Source of the DNA: Echinometra lucunter
Taxonomy: Eukaryota > Echinodermata > Echinoidea > Camarodonta > Echinometridae
NCBI GenBank assembly: GCA_029962745.1
Contig: CM057152.1
Span: 19,586,774-19,650,773, forward strand
Reading direction: 5' to 3'
Length of the DNA: 64,000 bases
In this document: positions 24,256 through 36,830 of the stretch, piece after piece
Numbering within the stretch: position 1 is the first letter of the stretch
Layout of the letters: every line of letters begins with the position of its first letter
Notes under the pieces: model-generated
What the model saw: the letters and a program-made list of their open reading frames with translations, nothing else
The model's database searches: none
What the model was told of the DNA's origin: nothing
Translations under genes and position numbers: made by a program

Positions 24256-24684
24256 CGTATCAAACTTTTGTCGATTTTGATTACAATAATCCAAATTCCA
24301 GAAACGAATATGCTAAAATTTCCTGGCATATTTCACGAGACCGTATGATACAAGTGTCCGATTATCGTTCCATTTATGTTAAATAGAATTATGTGTCTTA
24401 CACATATTCCTATATTTCGTTCAGATTAAAAAGAAAATTCCTTTCTTCAAACATTCCCCCTCATGAATCTTATATACCATGCTTTTGTATCATTATGCTT
24501 TCAAAATGATCACATTCATGTACGTTTTATTTTGTTTTGTTTTGTTTTATGTTTGATTTCCTTCTGTATAATTTGTTTTACTACGACCAGCCATTTATCT
24601 GGAATGGGAGATTGGACCTGGTCATTTTTCTCGAGTTATCTACTTTTACCTTGATCTTGAATAAAGACGTGATTTAACAACAAA

Positions 24685-25335
24685 ATGCAGACTGATGATG
24701 TACCAGCAGGCTTTCCGGAACACGGTAACATGAACCACAAGAAAGATTACTTGAAACAAGTTGCCAGACAGGTTATTACACATGTGTGGGCACCAGTGAC
24801 CGACATCACATCTGCTCCAGACAAATTCAAGAGCGGAGTGAGCAGAGAAGTGCTAGACCTTCCTTACACCTACTGCCCCTTGAAACATGTTGCCAGAGAG
24901 GTTATTTCACATGTGTGGGCACCAGTGAATTAACAGGACATCAACGACATCACATCTGCCCCAGACAAATTCAAGAGCGGAGTGAGCAGAGAAGTGCTAA
25001 ACCTTCCTTACACCTACTGCCCCTTGAAACAAGTTGGCATACAGGTTATTTCACATGTGTGGGCACCAGTGAATTAACAGGACATCAACAACATCACATC
25101 TGCTCCAGACAAATTCAAGAGCGGAGTGAGCAGAGAAGTGCTAGACCTTCCTTACAGCTACTGCCCCTTGAAACAAGTTGCCAGACAGGTTATTTCACAT
25201 GTGTGGGCACCAGTGAATCAACAGGACATCGACGACACCACATCTGCTCCAGATAAATTCAAGAGCGGAGTGAGCACAGAAATGCTGGACCTTCCTTGCA
25301 CCTACTGCCCTTGCAAAGAAGGTAGAACAGTTTGA
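24685..25335 (+). pseudogene. Module exon with four 48-codon repeats (array unit 1)
   Basis: Starts at ATG 24685, probably preceded by a splice acceptor at AAATGCAG, with DDVPAGFPEHGNMNHKKDYL. Four repeats of 48 codons follow; each has KQVARQVISHVWAPVN, then a DITSAPDKFKSGVS segment, then LDLPYTYCP. Repeats 2 and 3 carry a TAA after WAPVN. The last ends YCPCKEG at AAGAAG|gtagaa, a possible donor. The final Cys-Pro-Cys would supply the first zinc ligands of the PHD finger encoded after the intron. Function is unknown; the family may be a C-terminal DUF6589-PHD part. The stops argue against a working protein. Confidence 0.5.
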
Positions 25336-25939
25336 ACATAACCATTTAATAATAAGACATACACCTGTATATCTTAAAAGCAAGAGTATAGATCCAGCTT
25401 AACATTTCGATGTGAAAAACACTCACACTTGTAGTTACATATTGTAATAAAAAAGAAATGGAATCGTTCAGCCAATTATATTTTACCTTTACTTATAACT
25501 CTACTTGAAATGCAGCTACCACCAAAAGAGGTATCAGGTTTTAAAATTGTCATATTTTTCGGGGGTTTACTCGAGACCACTCTTAGCCTGTTGTTGTGTG
25601 TTGTATGAATTTAATGTTAGTATAACACACAATTTTCAAAAAGTATTAGCCCAGGTTATGTTGGGTTTAGTTTTCAATGCATTAAATAAAAAAGAAAATC
25701 TGTTGGGACGTGAATAAAAAATGATTACAGATCAAAGCATTATGAAATTTGACAACTTTCACAAAATACCTCAGTGATTCACTCAATACTGATTGAATTC
25801 TCACCAACCCGGATTAAACACAAAATAAGCATTCAGTATGCAGTATGACTACAGCTGTATACGAAGACAGAAGACATATCATCCATTTATCACAGCCTCA
25901 GAGTATTATATGCAAAGTATTTAATATATCTTATTATAG

Positions 25940-26550
25940 ATACATGAGAGGAAATGACTGAGTGCAGCAACACACTATGCACCAACGGATTGTTCTTCCA
26001 TCTCCCCCATGTTGATTTGACACCCTCAACTCTGCTAAACACCAGAACGGATTAGTACTGTAGCGATGTGTGTCGAGCTACAAGAAGATCTCCCTTCTGT
26101 ATATGCTCAACAAACTTTGAAGGGAGGGCAAGTGTCCAATGTGAGAATGCACGATGTATATATGGAAAAATTTTCCACCTAAGCTGCATTGGGCTAGACA
26201 AAATGCCAGAAAAACAACAACTTACAGTATATTCATGCACCGTCACCTTTAACATCCTATCATTTGTGTCTTTTGAGCAAAGTCAATATTTCAATGTGGA
26301 ATCATAAAAGATACAGTTTGTCCATTTCTTTTTCAAGGTTGGACTGATAATGACACCCAGCTTGTTACCGAGAAAATTCAAAAAGCCATACATATACAAC
26401 GGCCCAGAAGAAGAGAAGTCTGTCTACCAGACGCAAGCTGTTAGAACGATGACTGCGGAGGCTGAGGTGATGGCACTCAGATCAAGAAAACATTTCGATG
26501 AATTACACGCTATCGACAAGGATATGGAGGAAAGACTTAAGACAATAAGG
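25940..26550 (+). pseudogene. Double PHD-finger block and helical tail (array unit 1)
   Basis: After acceptor TTATTATAG, the frame reads EEMTECSNTLCTNGLFFHL, then, across TAG 26053-26055, YCSDVC: the second half of a PHD finger. A second finger follows with FCICSTNFEGRASVQCENAR, C, then IFHLSCIGLDKMPEK. PHD fingers bind zinc through C4HC3 ligands and usually read histone tails. Further on a different frame gives SLLPRKFKKPYIYNGPEEEK and a charged helix, AEAEVMALRSRKHFDELHAI, ending at IRYSDIK. The stop and frame changes make this copy non-coding as read, unless further splicing removes them. Confidence 0.6.
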
Positions 26551-26567
26551 TACAGTGATATTAAAAA

Positions 26568-28238
26568 CATGCTTTTGTATCATTATGCTTTCAAAATGAT
26601 CGTATTCATGTTCGTCTTATTTTGTTTTGTTCTGTTTTAGGTTTGATTTCCTTCTGAATAATTTGTTTTACTACGACCTGCCATTTATCCCGAATGGGAG
26701 ATTGGACCTGGTCATTTTTCTCGAGTTATCTACTTTTACCTTGATCTTGAATAAAGACATGATTTAACAACAAAATGCAGACTGATGATGTACCAGCAGG
26801 CTTTCCGGAACACGGTAACATGAACCACAAGAAAGATTACTTGAAACAAGTTGCCAGACAGGTTATTTCACATGTGTGGGCACCAGTCAATCGACAGGAC
26901 ATGAACGACATCACATCTGCTCCAGACAAATTCAAGAGCGGAGTGAGCACAGAAATGCTGGACCTTCCTTACACCTACTGCCCCTGCAAAGGAGGAGGAA
27001 CAGTTCGAACATAACCATTTAATAAGACATACACCTGTATATCTTAAAAGCAAGAGTATAGATCCAGCTTAACATTACGATGTGAAAAACACTCACACTT
27101 GTAGTTACATATTGTAATAAAAAAGAAATGGAATCGTTCAGCCAATTATATTTTACCTTTACTTATAACTCTACTTGAAATGCAGCTACCACCAAAAGAG
27201 GTATCAGGTTTTGAAATTGTCATATTTTTTCGGGGGTTTACTCGAGACCACTCTTAGCCTGTTGTTGTGTGTTGTATGAATTTCATCTAAGTCTAACACA
27301 CAATTTTCAAAAAGTATTAGCTCAGGTTATGTTGGGTTTAGTTTTCAATGCATTAAATAAAAAAGAAAACCTATTGGGACGTGAATAAAAAAATGATTAC
27401 AGATCAAAGCATAATAAAATTTGACAACTTTCACAAAATATCAGTGATTCAATCAATACTGATTGAATTCTCACCAACCCGGATTAAACACAAAATAAGC
27501 ATACAGTATGCGGTATGACTACAGCTGTATACGAAGACAGAAGACATATCATCCATTTATCAAAGCATCACAGTATTATATGCAAAGTATTTAATATATC
27601 TTATTATAGATACAGGAGAGGAAATGACTGAGTGCAGCAACACACTATGCACCAACGGATTGTTCTTCCATCTCTCCCATGTTGACTTGACACCCTCAAC
27701 TCTGCCAAACACCAGAACGGATTAGTACTGTAGCGATGTGTGTCGAGCTACAAGAAGATCTCCCTTCTGTATATGCTCAACAAACTTTGAAGGGAGGGCA
27801 AGTGTCCAATGTGAGAATGCACGATGTACATATGGAAAAATTTTCCACCTAAGCTGCACTGGGCTAGACAAAATGCCAGAAAAAGAACAACATACAGTAT
27901 ATTCATGCACCGTCACCTTTAACATCCTATCATTTGTGTCTTTTGAGCAAAAGTCAATATTTCAATGTGGAATCATAAAAGATACAGTTTGTCCATTTCT
28001 TTTTCAAGGTTGGACTGATAATGACACCCAGCCTGTTACCGAGAAAATTCAAAAAGCCATACATATACAACGGCCCAGAAGAAGGGAAGTCTGTCTACCA
28101 GACGTAAGCTGTTAGAACCATGATTGCGGAGGCTGAGGTTATGGCACTCAGATCAAGAAAACATTCCGATGAATTACACGCTATCGACAAGGATATGGAG
28201 GAAAGACTTAAGACAATAAGGTAAAGTGATATTAAAGA
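26568..28238 (+). repeat. Array unit 2 (1671 bp)
   Basis: One 48-codon module, read open from ATG 26775 to 27011. The AAG|gtaga donor is changed to AGGAGGA. PHD block from 27610. The helical block has GTAAAG where other units have GTACAG. Confidence 0.9.
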
Positions 28239-30047
28239 CATGCTTTTGTATCATTATGCTTTCAAAATGATCACATTCATGTTCATTTTATTTTGTTTTG
28301 TTCTGTTTTATGTTTGATTTCCTTCTGTATAATTTGTTTTACTACGACCTGCCATTTATCCCGAATGGGAGATTGGACCTGGTCATTTTTCTCGAGTTAT
28401 CTACTTTTACCTTGATCTTGAATAAAGACATGATTTAACAACAAAATGCAGACTGATGATGTACCAGCAGGCTTTCCGGAACACGGTAACATGAACCACA
28501 AGAAAGATTACTTGAAACAAGTTGCCAGACAGGTTATTTCACATGTGTGGGCACCAGTCAATCGACAGGACATGAACGACATCACATCTGCTCCAGACAA
28601 ATTCAAGAGCGGAGTGAGCAGAGAAGTGCTAGACCTTCCTTACACCTACTGCCCCCAAGTTGCCAGACAGGTTATTTTACATGTGTGGGCACCAGTGAAT
28701 TAACAGGACATCAACGACATCACATCTGCTCAAGACAAAATTCAAGAGCGGAGTGAGCACAGAAATGCTGGACCTTCCTTACACCTACTGCCCCTGCAAA
28801 GAAGGAGGAACAGTTCGAACATAACCATTTAATAAGACATACACCTGTATATCTTAAAAGCAAGAGTATAGATCCAGCTTAACATTACGATGTGAAAAAC
28901 ACTCACACTTGTAGTTACATATCGTATTAAAAAGAAATGGAATCGTTCAGTCAATTATGTTTTACCTTTACTTATAACTCTACTTGAAATGCAGCTACCA
29001 CCAAAAGAGGTATCAGGTTTTGAAATTGTCATATTTTTTCGGGGGTTTACTCGAGACCACTCTTAGCCTGTTGTTGTGTGTTGTATGAATTTCATCTAAG
29101 TCTAACACACAATTTTCAAAAAGTATTAGCCCAGGTTATGTTGGGTTTAGTTTTCAATGCATTAAATAAAAAAGAAAACCTATTGGGACGTGAATAAAAA
29201 AATGATTACAGATCAAAGCATAATAAAATTTGACAACTTTCACAAAATATCAGTGATTCAATCAATACTGATTGAATTCTCACCAACCCGGATTAAACAC
29301 AAAATAAGCATACAGTATGCGGTATGACTACAGCTGTATACGAAGACAGAAGACATATCATCCATTTATCAAAGCATCACAGTATTATATGCAAAGTATT
29401 TAATATATCTTATTATAGATACAGGAGAGGAAATGACTGAGTGCAGCAACACACTATGCACCAACGGATTGTTCTTCCATCTCTCCCATGTTGACTTGAC
29501 ACCCTCAACTCTGCCAAACACCAGAACGGATTAGTACTGTAGCGATGTGTGTCGAGCTACAAGAAGATCTCCCTTCTGTATATGCTCAACAAACTTTGAA
29601 GGGAGGGCAAGTGTCCAATGTGAGAATGCACGATGTACATATGGAAAAATTTTCCACCTAAGCTGCACTGGGCTAGACAAAATGCCAGAAAAAGAACAAC
29701 ATACAGTATATTCATGCACCGTCACCTTTAACATCCTATCATTTGTGTCTTTTGAGCAAAAGTCAGTATTTCAATGTGGAATCATAAAAGATACAGTTTG
29801 TCCATTTCTTTTTCAAGGTTGGACTGATAATGACACCCAGCTTGTTACCGAGAAAATTCAAAAAGCCATACATATACAACGGCCCAGAGGAAGGGAAGTC
29901 TGTCTACCAGACGTAAGCTGTTAGAACCATGATTGCGGAGGCTGAGGTTATGGCACTCAGATCAAGAAAACATTCCGATGAATTACACGCTATCGACAAG
30001 GATATGGAGGAAAGACTTAAGACAATAAGGTACAGTGATATTAAAGA
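28239..30047 (+). repeat. Array unit 3 (1809 bp)
   Basis: Two modules; the joint between them lacks TTGAAA (CTGCCCCCAAGTTGCC). PHD block from 29419. Single-base marker AAGTCAGTATTTC is shared with unit 6 only. Confidence 0.9.
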
Positions 30048-31718
30048 CATGCTTTTGTATCATTATGCTTTCAAAATGATCACATTCATGTTCATTTTAT
30101 TTTGTTTTGTTCTGTTTTATGTTTGATTTCCTTCTGTATAATTTGTTTTACTACGACCTGCCATTTATCCCGAATGGGAGATTGGACCTGGTCATTTTTC
30201 TCGAGTTATCTACTTTTACCTTGATCTTGAATAAAGACATGATTTAACAACAAAATGCAGACTGATGATGTACCAGCAGGCTTTCCGGAACACGATAACA
30301 TGAACCACAAGAAAGATTACTTGAAACAAGTTGCCAGACAGGTTATTTCACATGTGTGGGCACCAGTGAATTAACAGGACATCAACAACATCACATCTGC
30401 TCCAGACAAATTCAAGAGCGGAGTGAGCACAGAAATGCTGGACCTTCCTTACACCTACTGCCCCTGCAAAGAAGGTAGAACAGTTTGAACATAACCATTT
30501 AATAATAAGACATACACCTGTATATCTTAAAAGCAAGAGTATAGATCCGGCTTAACATTTCGATGTGAAAAACACTCACACTTGTAGTTACATATTGTAA
30601 TAAAAAAGAAATGGAATCGTTCAGCCAATTATATTTTACCTTTACTTATAACTCTACTTGAAATGCAGCTACCACCAAAAGAGATATCAGGTTTTGAAAT
30701 TGTCATATTTTTCGGGGGGTTACTCGAGACCACTCTTAGCCTCTTGCTGTGTGTTGTATGAATTTCATCTAAGTATATCACACAATTATCAAAAAGTATT
30801 GGCCCAGGTTATGTTGGGTTTAGTTTTCAATGCATTAAATAAAAAAGAAACTCTGTTGGGACGTGAATAAAAAAGTGATTACAGATCAAAGCATAATAAA
30901 ACTTGACAACTTTCACAAAATATCTCAGTAATTCAATCAATACTGATTGAATTCTCACCAAACCGGATTAAACACAAAATAAGCATTTAGTATGCAATAT
31001 GACTACAGCTGTATACGAAGACAGAAGACATATCCATTTATCACAGCCTCAGAGTATTATATGCAAAGTATTTAATATATCTTATTATAGATACAGGAGA
31101 GAAAATGACTGAGTGCAGAAATACACTATGCACCAACGGATTGTTCTTCCATCTCCCCCATGTTGACTTGACACCCTCAACTCTGCTAAACACCAGAACG
31201 GATTAGTACTGTAGCGATGTGTGTCGAGCTACAAGAAGATCTCCCTTCTGTATATGCTCAACAAACTTTGAAGGGAGGGCGAGTGTCCAATGTGAGAATG
31301 CACGATGTATATATGGAAAAATTTTCCACCTAAGCTGCATTGGGCTAGACAAAATGCCAGAAAAACAACAACTTACAGTATATTCATGCACCGTCACCTT
31401 TAACATCCTATCATTTGTGTCTTTTGAGCAAAGTCAATATTTCAATGTGGAATCATAAAAGATACAGTTTTTCCATTTCTTTTTCAAGGTTGGACTGATA
31501 ATGACACCCAGCTTGTTACCGAGAAAATTCAAAAAGCCATACATATACAACGGCCCAGAAGTAGAGAAGTCTGTCTACCAGACGCAAGCTGTTAGAACGA
31601 TGACTGCGGAGGCTGAGGTGATGGCACTCAGATCAAGAAAACATTTCGATGAATTACACGCTATCGACAAGGATATGGAGGAAAGACTTAAGACAATAAG
31701 GTACAGTGATATTAAAAA
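30048..31718 (+). repeat. Array unit 4 (1671 bp)
   Basis: One module with a TAA after WAPVN; AAGAAG|gtagaa retained. PHD block from 31091. Nearly identical to unit 7, with a spacing of 5113 bp. Confidence 0.9.
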
Positions 31719-33490
31719 CAGGCTTTTGTATCATTATGCTTTCAAAATGATCACATTCATGTTCATTTTATTTTGTTTTGTTCTGTTTTATGTTTGATTT
31801 TCATTTGTATAATTTGTTTTACTACGACCTGCCATTTATCCGGAATGGGAGATTGGACCTGGTCATTTTTCTCGAGTTATCTACTTTTACCTTGATCTTG
31901 AATAAAGACATGATTTAACAACAGAATGCAGACTGATGATGTAACAGCAGGCTTTCCGGAACACGGTAACATGAACCACAAGAAAGATTACTTGAAACGA
32001 GTTGCCAGACAGGTTATTTCACATGTGTGGGCACCAGTGAACGACATCACATCTGCCCCAGACAAATTCAAGAGCGGAGTCAACAGAGAAATGCTAGACC
32101 TTCCTTACACCTACTGCCCCTCGAAACAAGTTGCCAGACGGGTTATTTCACATGTGTGGGCACCAGTGAGTTAACAGGACATCAACGACATCACATCTGC
32201 CCCAGACAAATTCAAGAGCAGAGTGAGCAGAGAAATGCTGGACCTTCCTTACACCTACTGCCCCTTGAAACAAGTTACTAGACAGGTTATTTCACATGTG
32301 TGGGCACCAATTAATCAACAGGACATCGACGACATCACATCTGCTCCAGACAAATTCAAGAGCGGAGTGAGCAGAGAAATGCTGGACCTTCCTTACACCT
32401 ACTGCCCCTGCAAAGAAGGTAGAACAATTTGAAATGCAGCTACCACCAAAAGAGGTATCAGGTTTTGAAATTGTCATATTTTTCGGGGGGTTACTCGAGA
32501 GCACTCTTAGCCTGTTGTTGTGTGTTGTATGAATTTAATGTTAGTATAACACACAATTAAAAGTATTAGCCCAGGTTATGTTAGGTTTAGTTTTCAATGA
32601 ATTAAATAAAAAAGAAAACCTGTTGGGACATGAATAAAAAATGATTACAGATCAAAGCATAATAAAATTTGACAACTTTCACAAAATATCTCAGTGATTC
32701 AATCAATACTGATTGAATTCTCACCAACCCGGATTAAACACAAAATAAGCATTCAGTATGCAGTATGACTGCAGCTGTATACGAAGACAGAAGACATATC
32801 ATCCATTTATCAAAGCATCACAGTATTATATGCAAAGTATTTAATATATCTGATTATAGATACAGGAGAGGAAATGACTGAGTGCAGCAACACACTATGC
32901 ACCAACGGATTGTTCTTCCATCTCTCCCATTTTGACCCGACACCCTCAACTCTGCCAAACACCAGAACGGATTAGTACTGTAGCGATGTGTGTCGAGCTA
33001 CAAAAAGATCTCCCTTGTGTATATGCTCAACAAACTTTGAAGGGAGGGCGAGCGTCCAATGTGAAAATGCACGATGCCCATATGGAAAATTTTTCCACCT
33101 AAGCTGCATTGGGCTAGACAAAATGCCAGAAAAACAACAACTTACAGTATATTCATGCACTGTCACCTTCAACATCCTATCATTTGTGTCTTTTGAGCAA
33201 AAGTCAATATTTCAATGTGGAAACATCAAAGATACAGTTTGTCCATTTCTTTTTCAAGGTTGGACTGATAATGACACCCAGCTTGTTACCGGGAAAATTC
33301 AAAAGCCATACATATACAACGGCCTAGAAGAAGAAGAGAAGTCTGTCTACCAGACGCAAGCTGTTAGAACGATGACTGCGGAGGCTGAGGTGATGGCACT
33401 CAGATCAAGAAAACATTTCGATGAATTACACGCTATCGACAAGGATATGGAGGAAAGACTTAAGACAATAAGGTACAGTGATATTAAAAA
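31719..33490 (+). repeat. Array unit 5 (1772 bp)
   Basis: Three modules, the first lacking the NQQDI part, and a roughly 170-base deletion after GAAGGTAGAACAATTTGA relative to unit 4. PHD block from 32860. The longest open frame of any unit lies here (about 32988-33563) because one A is missing in the run before GCCATACATA. Edge is CAGGCT rather than CATGCT. Confidence 0.9.
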
Positions 33491-35160
33491 CATGCTTTTG
33501 TATCATTATGCTTTCAAAATGATCGTATTCATGTTCGTCTTATTTTGTTTTGTTCTGTTTTAGGTTTGATTTCCTTCTGAATAATTTGTTTTACTACGAC
33601 CTGCCATTTATCCCGAATGGGAGATTGGACCTGGTCATTTTTCTCGAGTTATCTACTTTTACCTTGATCTTGAATAAAGTCATGATTTAACAACAAAATG
33701 CAGACTGATGATGTACCAGCAGGCTTTCCGGAACACGGTAACATGAACCACAAGAAAGATTACTTGAAACAAGTTGCCAGACAGGTTATTTCACATGTGT
33801 GGGCACCAGTCAATCGACAGGACATGAACGACATCACATCTGCTCCAGACAAATTCAAGAGCGGAGTGAGCACAGAAATGCTGGACCTTCCTTACACCTA
33901 CTGCCCCTGCAAAGGAGGAGGAACAGTTCGAACATAACCATTTAATAAGACATACACCTGTATATCTTAAAAGCAAGAGTATAGATCCAGCTTAACATTA
34001 CGATGTGAAAAACACTCACACTTGTAGTTACATATTGTAATAAAAAAGAAATGGAATCGTTCAGCCAATTATATTTTACCTTTACTTATAACTCTACTTG
34101 AAATGCAGCTACCACCAAAAGAGGTATCAGGTTTTGAAATTGTCATATTTTTTCGGGGGTTTACTCGAGACCACTCTTAGCCTGTTGTTGTGTGTTGTAT
34201 GAATTTCATCTAAGTCTAACACACAATTTTCAAAAGTATTAGCCCAGGTTATGTTGGGTTTAGTTTTCAATGCATTAAATAAAAAAGAAAACCTATTGGG
34301 ACGTGAATAAAAAAATGATTACAGATCAAAGCATAATAAAATTTGACAACTTTCACAAAATATCAGTGATTCAATCAATACTGATTGAATTCTCACCAAC
34401 CCGGATTAAACACAAAATAAGCATACAGTATGCGGTATGACTACAGCTGTATACGAAGACAGAAGACATATCATCCATTTATCAAAGCATCACAGTATTA
34501 TATGCAAAGTATTTAATATATCTTATTATAGATACAGGAGAGGAAATGACTGAGTGCAGCAACACACTATGCACCAACGGATTGTTCTTCCATCTCTCCC
34601 ATGTTGACTTGACACCCTCAACTCTGCCAAACACCAGAACGGATTAGTACTGTAGCGATGTGTGTCGAGCTACAAGAAGATCTCCCTTCTGTATATGCTC
34701 AACAAACTTTGAAGGGAGGGCAAGTGTCCAATGTGAGAATGCACGATGTACATATGGAAAAATTTTCCACCTAAGCTGCATTGGGCTAGACAAAATGCCA
34801 GAAAAAGAACAACATACAGTATATTCATGCACCGTCACCTTTAACATCCTATCATTTATGTCTTTTGAGCAAAAGTCAGTATTTCAATGTGGAATCATAA
34901 AAGATACAGTTTGTCCATTTCTTTTTCAAGGTTGGACTGATAATGACACCCAGCTTGTTACCGAGAAAATTCAAAAAGCCATACATATACAACGGCCCAG
35001 AGGAAGGGAAGTCTGTCTACCAGACGTAAGCTGTTAGAACCATGATTGCGGAGGCTGAGGTTATGGCACTCAGATCAAGAAAACATTCCGATGAATTACA
35101 CGCTATCGACAAGGATATGGAGGAAAGACTTAAGACAATAAGGTACAGTGATATTAAAGA
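33491..35160 (+). repeat. Array unit 6 (1670 bp)
   Basis: Left half matches unit 2 (AGGAGGA in place of the donor), right half matches unit 3 (AAGTCAGTATTTC), so it is a recombinant or duplication-joint unit. PHD block from 34532. Confidence 0.9.
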
Positions 35161-36830
35161 CATGCTTTTGTATCATTATGCTTTCAAAATGATCACATTC
35201 ATGTTCATTTTATTTGTTTTGTTCTGTTTTATGTTTGATTTCCTTCTGTATAATTTGTTTTACTACGACCTGCCATTTATCCCGAATGGGAGATTGGACC
35301 TGGTCATTTTTCTCGAGTTATCTACTTTTACCTTGATCTTGAATAAAGACATGATTTAACAACAAAATGCAGACTGATGATGTACCAGCAGGCTTTCCGG
35401 AACACGATAACATGAACCACAAGAAAGATTACTTGAAACAAGTTGCCAGACAGGTTATTTCACATGTGTGGGCACCAGTGAATTAACAGGACATCAACAA
35501 CATCACATCTGCTCCAGACAAATTCAAGAGCGGAGTGAGCACAGAAATGCTGGACCTTCCTTACACCTACTGCCCCTGCAAAGAAGGTAGAACAGTTTGA
35601 ACATAACCATTTAATAATAAGACATACACCTGTATATCTTAAAAGCAAGAGTATAGATCCAGCTTAACATTTCGATGTGAAAAACACTCACACTTGTAGT
35701 TACATATTGTAATAAAAAAGAAATGGAATCGTTCAGCCAATTATATTTTACCTTTACTTATAACTCTACTTGAAATGCAGCTACCACCAAAAGAGATATC
35801 AGGTTTTGAAATTGTCATATTTTTCGGGGGGTTACTCGAGACCACTCTTAGCCTCTTGCTGTGTGTTGTATGAATTTCATCTAAGTATATCACACAATTA
35901 TCAAAAAGTATTGGCCCAGGTTATGTTGGGTTTAGTTTTCAATGCATTAAATAAAAAAGAAACTCTGTTGGGACGTGAATAAAAAAGTGATTACAGATCA
36001 AAGCATAATAAAACTTGACAACTTTCACAAAATATCTCAGTAATTCAATCAATACTGATTGAATTCTCACCAAACCGGATTAAACACAAAATAAGCATTT
36101 AGTATGCAATATGACTACAGCTGTATACGAAGACAGAAGACATATCCATTTATCACAGCCTCAGAGTATTATATGCAAAGTATTTAATATATCTTATTAT
36201 AGATACAGGAGAGAAAATGACTGAGTGCAGAAATACACTATGCACCAACGGATTGTTCTTCCATCTCCCCCATGTTGACTTGACACCCTCAACTCTGCTA
36301 AACACCAGAACGGATTAGTACTGTAGCGATGTGTGTCGAGCTACAAGAAGATCTCCCTTCTGTATATGCTCAACAAACTTTGAAGGGAGGGCGAGTGTCC
36401 AATGTGAGAATGCACGATGTATATATGGAAAAATTTTCCACCTAAGCTGCATTGGGCTAGACAAAATGCCAGAAAAAGAACAACTTACAGTATATTCATG
36501 CACCGTCACCTTTAACATCCTATCATTTGTGTCTTTTGAGCAAAGTCAATATTTCAATGTGGAATCATAAAAGATACAGTTTTTCCATTTCTTTTTCAAG
36601 GTTGGACTGATAATGACACCCAGCTTGTTACCGAGAAAATTCAAAAAGCCATACATATACAACGGCCCAGAAGAAGAGAAGTCTGTCTACCAGACGCAAG
36701 CTGTTAGAACGATGACTGCGGAGGCTGAGGTGATGGCACTCAGATCAAGAAAACATTTCGATGAATTACACGCTATCGACAAGGATATGGAGGAAAGACT
36801 TAAGACAATAAGGTACAGTGATATTAAAAA
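35161..36830 (+). repeat. Array unit 7 (1670 bp)
   Basis: Near-identical to unit 4: the same TAA in the module, the same AAATACACTATGC variant, and PHD block from 36203. It differs at a handful of bases, such as AAAAAGAACAAC for AAAAACAACAAC. Confidence 0.9.

Larger units (their letters stand above)
24478..26567 (+). repeat. Array unit 1 (2090 bp)
   Basis: The longest unit because its 144-bp module is present four times (marker TACTGC at 24871, 25015, 25159, 25303). Its PHD block begins after TTATTATAG at 25940. The Trp-to-stop TAG is at 26053-26055. Confidence 0.9.
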
